Origin: Fen-1231 sp035286465
Lineage (GTDB): Bacteria > Gemmatimonadota > Gemmatimonadetes > Gemmatimonadales > Gemmatimonadaceae
Length of the DNA: 64,000 nucleotides
Direction: 5' to 3'
Assembly (NCBI GenBank): GCA_035286465.1
Contig: DATEDF010000051.1
Span: 1 to 64,000, forward strand
In this document: positions 7,227 to 15,920 of the stretch, piece after piece
Position numbering within the stretch: position 1 is the stretch's first letter
Layout of the letters: every line of letters starts with the position of its first letter
Notes under the pieces: generated by a model
Seen by the model: the letters and a program-made list of their open reading frames with translations, nothing else
Databases searched by the model: none
Told to the model about the DNA's origin: nothing
Program-made: the position numbers and the translations under genes

Positions 7227-9899
7227 ATGGATGCAGTCGCCCAACTGAACGCGGCCCTCACGGGCCGCTACGAAGTCGAGCGCGAGATCGGCGCCGGCGG
7301 GATGGCGACCGTCTACCTCGCGCGCGACGTGCGGCACGACCGCCGGGTCGCGCTCAAGGTGCTGCGCCCCGAACTCGGCGCGGTGCTCGGCGTCGAGCGG
7401 TTCCTGGCCGAGATCAAGGTCACGGCCAATCTCCAGCATCCGAACCTCCTCCCGCTGTTCGACTCGGGCGAGGCGGAGGGGCTGCTGTTCTACGTGATGC
7501 CCTACGTGGAGGGCGAGAGCTTGCGCGCGCGGCTCGACCGCGAGAAGCAGCTGCCGGTGGACGAAGCCATCCGGATCGCGGTGGCGGTCGCGAGCGCGCT
7601 GGACTACGCGCACCGCCACCAGGTGATCCACCGCGACCTGAAGCCCGAGAACATTCTCATGCAGGCGGGGCAGCCCGTGCTGGCCGATTTCGGGATCGCG
7701 CTCGCCGTCGCGAAGGCCGGTGGCGCGCGCATCACCCAGACCGGGCTGTCGCTCGGCACGCCGCAGTACATGAGTCCGGAGCAGGCCACCGGTGATCGCG
7801 CGATAGACGGTCGCACCGACATCTACTCGCTCGGCGCTGTGCTGTACGAGATGCTCGTCGGCGATCCGCCGTACTTGGGCGGCACGTCGCAGGCGATCAT
7901 CGCGAAGGTGCTCACCGACCGGCCGCGCGCGGTGCGCGCGAGCCGGCCCTCGGTGCCCGCGCACGTGGAAGCGACGATTGACCGGGCGCTCGAGAAGCTG
8001 CCCGCGGACCGGTTCGCGACGGCGCGCGAGTTCGCGGAGGCGCTGGAAGGGAAGCTCGCCCTCGCCTCGCCGAGCGTCGCCACGACCGGCGCGGGGCGCG
8101 ACGGCGGTGCCGCGGCGCCGGCGCGGGGCCTCGCCCGAGTGAGACGGGTGGCGCCGTGGGCGATCGCGGCCGCCGCGGTGGCCGTCGCGGCGATCGTCAC
8201 TCTGCGCCCTCTCCCTCGCGCACGGCCGTCTACGTTCGAGCTGCTCGTTCCCGACAGCGCGGGGGTTGCCAGCGCCGGCGGAGTGCGCATCGGGGTTTCG
8301 CGCGACGGCTCACAGCTCGCGTATGTCGGGCGAACCGCCAATGCCCGCGCGATCTACGTACGCGCCCTCGACGACGTGCAGCCGCGGCTCGTGCGCGGGA
8401 CGGAAAACGGCCTCGCGCCGGTGTTTTCGCCCGATGCGTCCTGGCTGCTTTTCTTCGAGGGTACCAAGCTCAAGAAAGTGCCGGTGGTCGGTGGTTCACC
8501 GCTGGTCGTGGCAGACACCGCGAGCCCGCAGGCGCACTGGGGAGACGGAAACCAAGTCGTGTTCACGCGGCGAAACGCGATCTGGCGCGTCTCGGCGGAC
8601 GGTGGGGAACCCGCACTCGTCGCCCGGCCGGATTCCTCCCGGGGGCAGGTCGCACTCGGCTGGCCGCGGCTCCTGCCGGGAGGAAAGGCTGCGCTGATCA
8701 CGATCTGGAAAGGGACCATCTCCATGCAGGGTGCCCAGCTTGGCGTGGTCACCGTGCCGGGTGGGAAAGTGACTGAACTTGGTCTCCCGGGAATGAACCC
8801 GAGCTACTCCGCCAGCGGTCACGTGCTGTTCGGCAGACCGGACGGCTCGGTGTTCGCGGCGAGGTTTTCATCGTGGCGCCGGAAGGTGATCGGTCCGGCC
8901 GTCCCGGTGCTCCAGCAGGTCAGCGTCAGGGGTGGGGGCGTGGTGGAGGCCGCGGTCGCGGATGACGGAACGCTCGTCTACCTCAGCGGCGTGAGCGGCA
9001 AGAGGAAGCTCGTGGCGGTGGACCGGCGCGGCGCGACGCGACCGATCGGCGACGAGGAGCAGTTCTTCGGCTGGCCCCGCGTGTCGCCTGACGGCAGGCG
9101 AATAGCGGTGGAGATCGGTACCGCCGCCGCGACCTGGGATGTATGGCTCTACGAGATCGCGTCCGGCACGCTGGCGCGGCTCACCAACAACTTCACGGGC
9201 GTGCGGCCCGGCGGGTGGAGCGCGGACGGCAGGAAGATCGCGTATCTCGCTACCGACAGCGCCAGCCCCCTGGCCGCCATCACGCGGGCGAACTGGTTGC
9301 CCTGGAACGCGAGCGGCGGTCCGGAGCCCCTGATCCTGTCGAAGACGACCATGTTCGATATCGCTGTCGGCCCTGCGCACGGGTATCTCGCGTTTCGCCA
9401 CGATGACCCGACGACGCGCGGCGACATCTGGCTCGCGCCGCTCGATTCCCCGACCGCGGCCCGACCGTTCATCGCCACGACCGCGAACGAGGTGGCGCCG
9501 CGCATCTCGAGCGACGGCAAGTGGCTCGCGTACGCCAGCGACGAAACGGGCCGTGCCGAAGTCTACGTGCGCCCGATCGTCGGGCCGGGCGGCCGAGTGC
9601 AGGTGTCGGCGGGCGGAGGGGTGGAGCCGGTCTGGGTCCCGGGTGGCCGCGACCTGTTCTATCGCGGGCCGCAGCGCATGATGGTGGCGAGTGTCACGGC
9701 CTCGCCCGATCTGGCGGTCGCGAAGCGCGACACGCTGTTCGAGGACTCCTACTTCGGCGAAGGGGCCGTGCACCAGTACGACGTCTTTCCGGGCGGGAAG
9801 GAGCTGCTGATGATTCGGAGCGAGGCCGGCGCGCTGCGGCCGACCGTCGTGCTCAACTGGACGGAGCTGCTCCGGCGGCGCGCGCCGGGAGGCCGGTAG
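7227..9899 (+). CDS. Transmembrane Ser/Thr protein kinase with PD40 propeller sensor domain
   Basis: An 890-residue paralogue of the kinase at 1,307. The kinase domains are nearly identical: Gly loop at 22-29, Lys44, HRDLKPEN at 135, DFG at 154. The membrane helix at about 308-328 and the propeller differ much more. Blades such as VSPDGRRIAVEIG, WSADGRKIAYLAT and SSDGKWLAYASDETG are followed by YVRPIVGPGGRVQVS and an NWTELLRRR tail. Conserved kinase plus divergent sensor suggests duplication followed by change in signal specificity. ATG 7227 was chosen over 7188 because it aligns with the paralogue. It appears monocistronic, with 163 bases to the next gene. Confidence 0.9.
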   Translation: MDAVAQLNAALTGRYEVEREIGAGGMATVYLARDVRHDRRVALKVLRPELGAVLGVERFLAEIKVTANLQHPNLLPLFDSGEAEGLLFYVMPYVEGESLRARLDREKQLPVDEAIRIAVAVASALDYAHRHQVIHRDLKPENILMQAGQPVLADFGIALAVAKAGGARITQTGLSLGTPQYMSPEQATGDRAIDGRTDIYSLGAVLYEMLVGDPPYLGGTSQAIIAKVLTDRPRAVRASRPSVPAHVEATIDRALEKLPADRFATAREFAEALEGKLALASPSVATTGAGRDGGAAAPARGLARVRRVAPWAIAAAAVAVAAIVTLRPLPRARPSTFELLVPDSAGVASAGGVRIGVSRDGSQLAYVGRTANARAIYVRALDDVQPRLVRGTENGLAPVFSPDASWLLFFEGTKLKKVPVVGGSPLVVADTASPQAHWGDGNQVVFTRRNAIWRVSADGGEPALVARPDSSRGQVALGWPRLLPGGKAALITIWKGTISMQGAQLGVVTVPGGKVTELGLPGMNPSYSASGHVLFGRPDGSVFAARFSSWRRKVIGPAVPVLQQVSVRGGGVVEAAVADDGTLVYLSGVSGKRKLVAVDRRGATRPIGDEEQFFGWPRVSPDGRRIAVEIGTAAATWDVWLYEIASGTLARLTNNFTGVRPGGWSADGRKIAYLATDSASPLAAITRANWLPWNASGGPEPLILSKTTMFDIAVGPAHGYLAFRHDDPTTRGDIWLAPLDSPTAARPFIATTANEVAPRISSDGKWLAYASDETGRAEVYVRPIVGPGGRVQVSAGGGVEPVWVPGGRDLFYRGPQRMMVASVTASPDLAVAKRDTLFEDSYFGEGAVHQYDVFPGGKELLMIRSEAGALRPTVVLNWTELLRRRAPGGR

Positions 9900-10062
9900 G
9901 AGCAAGAAAACAGGGCCAGCGCGCGGCACCGCCTGAGCGTAGTATCGGAGGCGCCCATTCCCTGCCATAATGAAGAGCGCGCTGCACGCGACGCGACGAA
10001 GCACGGCTCCTCCCTTGCCGCCTGACTCCCTCACCGTTCCCTGATTTCGAGGACCGCCACGC

Positions 10063-11457
10063 ATGGCACGCAGAATCCTGCTGGCCCTTCCCGCTGCGCT
10101 CCCGGTCGCGTTCGCGACCGCGCTCGCGCAAGTGCCCTCCCCGAGCGCGTCGCCGCCGCCCGTTCGGGCAGACTACGCGCTCATCAACGTCCGCATCGTC
10201 ACCGCGCCCGGCCGCGTCATTGAGCGTGGCACCGTCCTGACCCGTGACGGCCGCGTCGCCGCCGTCGGCGCGCAGGTGCCGATCCCCGCGGGCGTGGTGC
10301 AGATGGACCTGAGCGGGCACACCGTCTATCCGGGCCTCATTGATGCCGCGACGAGCATCGGCCTGCCGAGCCCCACCCGGCCGCTGCCCACCGCCGCCGC
10401 CGCCGCTCCCGACGCCGGCCGGGGTGGCCGCGGTGGTGGCGGAGAGGGAGGTCGCGGCGCCGGTCCGGCCGGCCGTGGCGCCGCGCCGCCGCCGCCGCCC
10501 GTGCTGCCCGAAGTGGACGCGAGCGCCGAGGCGGCCGACCTGTTCGCGCCAACAGACGACCAGCTGAAGGCGTTCCGCGCGGGTGGGGTGACGACCGTGG
10601 GCCTGGTGTTCCAGGGCGGGATCTTCCCCGGCCGCGTCGGCGCCGCGCTCACCGGCTCGCCGGAGGTCTCGCGCTTGTCGCTCCGTGCGGGCGTCGGCCA
10701 GGAGGTGGCGTTCGGGACGCGCCGCGGCGGCTATCCCGGCACGGGCATCGGCTCCGTGGCCTTCATCCGGCAATCGTTCCTCGACGCGCAGTACGAGGCG
10801 CGCGTGGAGAAGGCGTTCAAGGCCGGCATCCCGGGCGCCCGTCCGTCCAATGAGCCGTTCCGCCGCGCGCTGATGCCGGTCGCGGGGAACGAGATTGCGG
10901 CGTGGTTCGTCGCATCCACCGAACGGGAGATGATCCGCGCCGCCAACATCGCGACCGAGATGGGCCTCAAGAACCCCGTGGTCGTGGGCGCGCAGGAAGG
11001 GTGGCGCGCGATCCCCGCCCTCAAGCGGAGCGGCGCGACGGCGGTGGTCAGCCTCCTCTGGCCCTCGGCGGACTCCGTGACGGGGCGCGCGTTCCTCGCC
11101 GTCGGTTCGGGCAGGTCGGGGACCGCCCCGCCGGCCGACGCGGCGGCGATCGCTGAAGTCCGCGGAAATGCGGCGGCGCTGGCGAGGGCCGGCGTGCCGG
11201 TGGCGCTCGCCTCGTTCGGCGGCGAGAGCGGGACGACCTTCCGCGAACGCATCCGGTCCACGATCGAAGCCGGCATGAGCGCCGACGACGCGCTGCGCGC
11301 CGCGACGGTCACCCCGGCGGCCCTCCTCGGCGTCACTGCCGCCGTCGGCACGATCGAGGTCGGAAAGCTCGCCAACTTCGTCGTCGTGACCGGCAACGAC
11401 CTGTTCGCCGCCGGGAACCCGATCAAGCACGTCTTCGTCGAAGGACGCATCTACTAA
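10063..11457 (+). CDS. Exported amidohydrolase-fold protein with degenerate metal site
   Basis: A 464-residue protein with a signal peptide (MARRILLALPAALPVAFATA) and the urease/amidohydrolase superfamily layout: a beta-sandwich start (ALINVRIVTAPGRVIERGTV), the GLID strand and the final EVGKLANFVVVTGNDLF. The HxH metal motif expected after GLID is replaced (GLIDAATSIG), so the usual binuclear metal site cannot form. A Gly/Pro-rich stretch at about residues 120-148 interrupts the barrel region. It is first in a three-gene cluster, with two bases before the next start. It may be a non-catalytic partner of the intact enzyme that follows. That is inference. Confidence 0.8.
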   Translation: MARRILLALPAALPVAFATALAQVPSPSASPPPVRADYALINVRIVTAPGRVIERGTVLTRDGRVAAVGAQVPIPAGVVQMDLSGHTVYPGLIDAATSIGLPSPTRPLPTAAAAAPDAGRGGRGGGGEGGRGAGPAGRGAAPPPPPVLPEVDASAEAADLFAPTDDQLKAFRAGGVTTVGLVFQGGIFPGRVGAALTGSPEVSRLSLRAGVGQEVAFGTRRGGYPGTGIGSVAFIRQSFLDAQYEARVEKAFKAGIPGARPSNEPFRRALMPVAGNEIAAWFVASTEREMIRAANIATEMGLKNPVVVGAQEGWRAIPALKRSGATAVVSLLWPSADSVTGRAFLAVGSGRSGTAPPADAAAIAEVRGNAAALARAGVPVALASFGGESGTTFRERIRSTIEAGMSADDALRAATVTPAALLGVTAAVGTIEVGKLANFVVVTGNDLFAAGNPIKHVFVEGRIY

Positions 11458-11459
11458 CC

Positions 11460-12800
11460 ATGGACTCCACCATGCGCACCCTCATCCGAATTGCCCGCGC
11501 GATCAGTGTGGTCCGCGTGGCCGCCGCCGTCGGCGCCGCCGGTGCCGTGCTTTCCGTGCCGGCCGCGCTCGCGGCCCAGGACGTCGCGATCCGTAACGCG
11601 ACGATCCTCACCATCACCCGGGGCGACATCCCGAACGGCACGATCGTCGTGCGCGGCGGGAAGATCACCGCCGTCGGCGCCGACGTGAGCGTCCCGCAGG
11701 GGATTCGCGTCATCGATGGCACCGGCAAGTTCGTCATGCCGGGGCTCATCGACGCCCATTCGCACGCCGCGCTCGAGGGCGGCATCAACGAAGGCAGCGA
11801 GTCGGTGACGCCCGAGGTCCAGGTGCAGCTGCGGCACGACGCCCCCGTCATCTATCGCTCGCTCGCCGGCGGCGTCACGGCCGCGCTCCTGCTGCACGGC
11901 AGCGCGAACACGATCGGCGGGCAGGGGCTGGTCATCAAGATGCGGTGGGGCGCGCCGGTGGACTCGATGTACTTCAAGGGCGCGTTCCGCATCGTGAAGT
12001 TCGCGCTCGGCGAGAACGTCACGCGCGCCAGCGCCACCACTCCCGCCGACCAGCGGCGCTTCCCGATGTCGCGGATGGGCGTGGACCACACCGTCCGGTA
12101 CTGGTTCACCCTCGCGAAGGAGTATGACAAGGAGTGGGCCGACTACCGCGCCGCCCTCCGCACGAACCCCAACGCCATCGCGCCGCGGCGCGACCTCCGG
12201 CTCGAGGCGCTCTCCGACATCATGAAGGGCGACCTCAAGGTCCATTCGCACAGCTACCGCGCCGACGAGATCCTGATGCTCATCCGCGTCGCGGACGAAC
12301 TCGGATTCAAGGTGCACACGTTCCAGCACGTGCTGGAGGGGTACAAGGTCGCCGACGAGATGGCGAAGCACGGCGCGATGGCGTCCACCTTCGCCGACAT
12401 GTGGGCCTACAAGGCGGAGGCCTGGGACGCCATCCCGTACAACATGGCCCTGATGTCGCAGCGCGGCGTGGTGGTGTCGGTGAACTCCGACTCCGACGAG
12501 CGCATCCGTCGCCTCTACCAGGAGGCGGGCATCGGCGTCCGCTACGGGAACATGAGCGTCAACGAGGCGCTGAAGATGGTGACGCTCAATCCGGCCAGGC
12601 AGCTCGGCGTGGATCGGATGGTCGGGTCGCTCGAGGTCGGGAAGGACGGCGACATCGCCGTCTTCTCGGCGCATCCCTTTGCCCCCGACGCGATGGTCGA
12701 GTACACGCTGGTGGACGGCAAGGTGCTCTTCGACCGCAACGAGGCGAGCACGTTGCGCAAGCGGGCGGCGCAAAGCAGCCCGCCGGGAGGTGGCCGATGA
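11460..12800 (+). CDS. Exported metal-dependent amidohydrolase (imidazolonepropionase-like)
   Basis: A 446-residue protein with an N-terminal signal sequence ending near AALAAQ. It keeps the metal ligands of the amidohydrolase family: GLIDAHSHAAL (HxH), VHSHSYRADE, FQHVLEGYK and the late Asp in SVNSDSDER. It ends with the usual LNPARQLGVD...GSLEVGKDGDIAVFS. Such enzymes hydrolyse cyclic amides, peptides or related C-N bonds in the periplasm; the substrate is not apparent. It lies between two paralogue-like genes whose HxH motifs are lost, with a 2-base gap upstream and an ATGA overlap downstream, so the three are probably made together. Confidence 0.88.
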   Translation: MDSTMRTLIRIARAISVVRVAAAVGAAGAVLSVPAALAAQDVAIRNATILTITRGDIPNGTIVVRGGKITAVGADVSVPQGIRVIDGTGKFVMPGLIDAHSHAALEGGINEGSESVTPEVQVQLRHDAPVIYRSLAGGVTAALLLHGSANTIGGQGLVIKMRWGAPVDSMYFKGAFRIVKFALGENVTRASATTPADQRRFPMSRMGVDHTVRYWFTLAKEYDKEWADYRAALRTNPNAIAPRRDLRLEALSDIMKGDLKVHSHSYRADEILMLIRVADELGFKVHTFQHVLEGYKVADEMAKHGAMASTFADMWAYKAEAWDAIPYNMALMSQRGVVVSVNSDSDERIRRLYQEAGIGVRYGNMSVNEALKMVTLNPARQLGVDRMVGSLEVGKDGDIAVFSAHPFAPDAMVEYTLVDGKVLFDRNEASTLRKRAAQSSPPGGGR

Positions 12801-14116
12801 TCCGGCCCATGCGAGGGGTGGCACACATCGCGACGGTTCTCGTCGCCGCCGCGATCGTTGCGGCGCCCGCGGCGCGCGCCGGCGCGCAGGCATCTCCCGG
12901 TGAGGAGACCTCCTATCTCATCCGCGGCGGCACGGTGGTGAATCCCGGCGGCCAACGGATGTCCAACACGAACATCCTCGTCCGGAACAACCGGATCGTG
13001 CAGGTGGGGGGCAGCTCGACCGCCACCGACGCCAAGGTCATCGACGCCGCGGGCAAGTTCATCTACCCGGGGATGATCGACGCCAACACGGGCCTCGGCC
13101 TGCAGGAGGTCGGCGGCATCGCGACGATGAGCCTGCGGAGCGAGCTGGGGCAGTTCAATCCGCACATGCGCGCACTCGTGGCGCTCAACGTCGAGAGCGA
13201 GCTGCTCGGGGTCACGCGCATGAACGGCGTCACATCGGTGGTCACGTCACCCACCGGGGGGACCATCAGCGGCCAGGCCACGCTCATCAACACGGCAGGC
13301 TGGACGTGGGAGGATCTCGCGGTGCTGCGTACGGCCGGCATCGTGATCAACCTGCCGGGGGGCGGCGGTGGCGGTCGTGGCGGCGGCGGCGGTGGTGGCC
13401 GCGGCGGCGGCGGCGCCCCGCCCAATCCCAACGCCATGGCCGAACTGAACGAGTTCATGGCCGAGTCGAAGGATTACGAGGCGAGGCGCAAGGCGGGGTC
13501 GGCCAAGCTCGACCTCGTGTACGAGGCGATGCGGCCGCTGTTCAGCAAGGAAGTGCCGGCGCTGATCCCGGCCGGCGGTGAAGCACCGATCAAGGCGGCG
13601 ATCGAGTTCGGCGAGAAGTGGGGCATTCGCGTCGTCATCCTGGGCGGTTCCCAGGCTTGGCGCGTGCGGGCGCTGCTCGCGCAGAAGAACATCCCGGTGA
13701 TCCTCAGCTCCATCCAGGCCGTCCCCGGCGGCGACGACGCGGCGTACGACGAGATCTACGCTCAGCCAGGGCTGCTCTACGAGGCGGGAGTCAAGTTCGC
13801 GTTCTCCACCGGCAACGGGTCCAACGCCCGTCACGTGCCGTTCCACGCGGCGCTCGCGATGGCTTACGGCCTCCCGGCGGACGGCGCCCTCAAGGCGCTC
13901 ACGATCTGGCCGGCCGAGATCCTCGGCGCGGAGAAGGAGATCGGGTCGATTGCAACGGGCAAGCTGGCCAACTTTTTCATCACGACGGGTGATCCGCTCG
14001 ACCTGCGCACGCAGGTCACCGACGTGTTCATCAAAGGCCGACAGGTTCCCGACGACGACCGGCACAATCGGTTGTACCTGAAGTACAAGGCCAGGCCGCT
14101 GCCTGTTACGCCCTGA
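12797..14116 (+). CDS. Exported amidohydrolase-fold protein with degenerate metal site
   Basis: A 439-residue protein starting at ATG 12797, overlapping the previous stop. A signal peptide is followed by SYLIRGGTVVNPGGQRMSN and the GMID strand, but the HxH motif is replaced (GMIDANTGLG). A run of Gly and Arg at about residues 188-210 (nucleotides 13,360-13,420) forms a flexible insert. The end has the family signature ALTIWPAEILGAEKEIGSIA. With the first gene of the cluster it flanks the intact amidohydrolase, so a hetero-oligomer with one active subunit type is conceivable. A strong terminator follows. Confidence 0.82.
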   Translation: MIRPMRGVAHIATVLVAAAIVAAPAARAGAQASPGEETSYLIRGGTVVNPGGQRMSNTNILVRNNRIVQVGGSSTATDAKVIDAAGKFIYPGMIDANTGLGLQEVGGIATMSLRSELGQFNPHMRALVALNVESELLGVTRMNGVTSVVTSPTGGTISGQATLINTAGWTWEDLAVLRTAGIVINLPGGGGGGRGGGGGGGRGGGGAPPNPNAMAELNEFMAESKDYEARRKAGSAKLDLVYEAMRPLFSKEVPALIPAGGEAPIKAAIEFGEKWGIRVVILGGSQAWRVRALLAQKNIPVILSSIQAVPGGDDAAYDEIYAQPGLLYEAGVKFAFSTGNGSNARHVPFHAALAMAYGLPADGALKALTIWPAEILGAEKEIGSIATGKLANFFITTGDPLDLRTQVTDVFIKGRQVPDDDRHNRLYLKYKARPLPVTP

Positions 14117-14141
14117 GCCGGGCGAAGCACGCACACGCAAG

Positions 14142-14182
14142 GAACCCCCGCGGAGCCGAGGCTCCGCGGGGGTTCTCATTTC
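14142..14182 (+). terminator. Rho-independent-type terminator of the amidohydrolase cluster
   Basis: GAACCCCCGCGGAGC (14142-14156) and GCTCCGCGGGGGTTC (14161-14175) form a perfect 15-bp stem with a CGAG loop, followed by TCATTTC. The U-tract is short, but the stem is very strong. Confidence 0.85.
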
Positions 14183-14226
14183 AGCACTCGACCAAATCAC
14201 CGGCAGCTCTGGCACGAGGGCGTCGG

Positions 14227-14256
14227 CATACGTATGTTTCCAATACTATACGTATA
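14227..14256 (+). promoter_or_regulatory. Twin palindromic operator of the antitoxin/PIN module
   Basis: CATACGTATG (14227-14236) and TATACGTATA (14247-14256) share the core ATACGTAT. Their centres are 20 bp apart, about two helical turns, so two repressor dimers could bind one DNA face. The site ends 12 bases before the antitoxin ATG, in an AT-rich patch that is unusual here and may also contain the promoter. Confidence 0.6.
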
Positions 14257-14268
14257 CGTGGGCAACTC

Positions 14269-14493
14269 ATGAAAACCAAACTCACTATCACCGTGGACCG
14301 GGATCTGCTCCCCCGCGCCAAGCGCGCGGCGCGCGCGCGCGGCGTCTCCCTCTCGCACCTCGTCGAATCGGCGCTCCGAGAGGTGAGTGAGGACGGGCGG
14401 CCTGGATTCGCCGCCCGTTGGCGCGGCACCTTCCAGCCCGCGCGCCGCAGCGACGAGCGTTACCGCGCGCTCGCCCGCAAGCACCGGCTGTGA
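14269..14493 (+). CDS. Ribbon-helix-helix antitoxin (DUF6364-like)
   Basis: A 74-residue protein. The N-terminus KTKLTITVDRDLLPRAKRAA forms the beta strand and first helix typical of ribbon-helix-helix DNA-binding antitoxins; SLSHLVESALREV is the second helix. The C-terminal tail is basic and ends RYRALARKHRL. It is followed, with a GTGA overlap, by a PIN toxin. The twin palindrome upstream is a likely operator for autoregulation. Confidence 0.75.
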   Translation: MKTKLTITVDRDLLPRAKRAARARGVSLSHLVESALREVSEDGRPGFAARWRGTFQPARRSDERYRALARKHRL

Positions 14494-14900
14494 TCGTCCT
14501 GCTCGACACCGACGTGCTCCTCGACGTGGCCCTCGACCGCGCGCCGCACGGGGAGGCGTCGGCCGAGCTGCTCGACGCGCTGGAGCGCCGGCCGGGACGT
14601 GCCTACGTGGCGTGGCACACGATCGCGAACCTCTCGTACCTCCTGCTGCCGCGGCGCGGCCGCACCGGAATGCGGGCGTTCGTCGAGGACCTGATCGCGT
14701 TCGTGGAAGTGTCGCCCACCACGACCGAGAGTCTGCGACACGCGACTCGACTCGCGATGCGCGACTTCGAGGATGCCATGCAGGTCGCTGCTGCCGTCGC
14801 CTGCCGCGCGGATGTCATCGCCACGCGGAACGTCAGGGATTACGCCAGCTCTCCGATCAGGGCGGTGACACCGAAGGCACTCTTACCGCAGCTCACGTAG
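14490..14900 (+). CDS. PIN-domain toxin
   Basis: A 136-residue PIN protein starting at GTG 14490, within the antitoxin stop. The acidic residues are in VIVLLDTDVLLDVALD at the N-terminus, in RDFEDAMQVAAAVACRAD and near IATRNVRDY, as expected for PIN ribonucleases of the COG1848/VapC type. A longer frame open from 14418 would run through the antitoxin gene and is rejected. The partner RHH protein replaces the VapB of classical modules. Confidence 0.82.
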   Translation: MIVLLDTDVLLDVALDRAPHGEASAELLDALERRPGRAYVAWHTIANLSYLLLPRRGRTGMRAFVEDLIAFVEVSPTTTESLRHATRLAMRDFEDAMQVAAAVACRADVIATRNVRDYASSPIRAVTPKALLPQLT

Positions 14901-14919
14901 CGCGGACCGGAGCTGGTCC

Positions 14920-15912
14920 CTAGAGCTGCACCAGCCGCTCGACCCCCACCCCCTCCGCCTCCGCCTGGAAGTTCAGCACCATCCGGTGGCCGAGCACGTT
15001 GTGCGCCACGGCCTTCACGTCGTCGAGGTCGGGCACGCTCCGGCCGTCCACCGCCGCCCGCGCCTTGGCGCCCAGGATCATGTACTGGCCCGCGCGCGGC
15101 CCCGCGCCGTAGCTGATGTACTTCCGCACGTCGGCGCTCGCGCCCGGCTCCTCCGGCCGCGTGGCGCGCGCGAGGTTCACCGCGTACTCCACCACCGAGG
15201 GCGGCGCCGGCAGCCGGCGCACGAGGTGCTGCATCTCGATCACCTGCGCGCCCGTGAGCACCGGCCGGATGACCGCCGTGCGATCGTCCGTCGTCGTCAC
15301 GACGATCCGCTGCTCCTCCTCCTTCGAGGGATAGCCGACCTTGAGCTCGAACATGAACCGGTCGAGCTGCGCCTCGGGGAGCGAATAGGTGCCGTCGTGC
15401 TCGATGGGGTTCTGCGTGGCGAGCACGAAGAACGGCTCGGGGAGCTGATAGGTCTTCCCGGCGGCGGTGACGCGGTGCTCCTGCATCGCCTCGAGCAGCG
15501 CTGCCTGCGTCTTGGGCGGCGCGCGGTTGATCTCGTCGGCCAGCACGATGCTCGCGAACACCGGACCCTTCGTGAAGGTGAAGGCGCGCTTTCCCGTACC
15601 GTGGTCTTCCTCGAGCAGCTCCGTGCCCGTGATGTCGGAGGGCATCAGGTCGGGCGTGAACTGGATGCGCGAGAAACTCTGGTCCAGGGCCTGCGCGAGC
15701 GTCTGGATGAGGAGGGTCTTCGCGAGCCCGGGGACGCCGATGAGGATGACGTGGCCACCGGCGAGAATCGAGACGACGAGGTTGTCCACAATGGACGTCA
15801 TCCCGACGATGCGCTTCGCGATCTCGTCCGCGAGCTTCCGGTGCGCGGCGGCGAGCGTGTCGAGCAGCTCGAGATCTCGTTCGTCGGCGGTCTGGACGGT
15901 GCGTGTGGCCAC
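14920..15912 (-). CDS. MoxR-family AAA+ ATPase
   Basis: A 330-residue AAA+ ATPase. Walker A is GVPGLAKT, Walker B is IVLADEINRAPPKTQAALLE, sensor 1 lies in FFVLATQNPIEHDGTYSLPEA, and the sequence GAGPRAGQYMILGAKA is typical of MoxR C-terminal domains. MoxR proteins act as chaperones that assemble or activate metalloenzymes, often with VWA-domain partners. No VWA gene is adjacent, although the minus-strand neighbourhood beyond 14,900 is not an operon. GTG 15912 was chosen because the longer frame to 16,347 runs through the gene upstream. It lies eight bases after the BsuPI lipoprotein gene. Confidence 0.88.
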   Translation of the reverse strand: MATRTVQTADERDLELLDTLAAAHRKLADEIAKRIVGMTSIVDNLVVSILAGGHVILIGVPGLAKTLLIQTLAQALDQSFSRIQFTPDLMPSDITGTELLEEDHGTGKRAFTFTKGPVFASIVLADEINRAPPKTQAALLEAMQEHRVTAAGKTYQLPEPFFVLATQNPIEHDGTYSLPEAQLDRFMFELKVGYPSKEEEQRIVVTTTDDRTAVIRPVLTGAQVIEMQHLVRRLPAPPSVVEYAVNLARATRPEEPGASADVRKYISYGAGPRAGQYMILGAKARAAVDGRSVPDLDDVKAVAHNVLGHRMVLNFQAEAEGVGVERLVQL

Positions 15913-15920
15913 GCCGAAAT

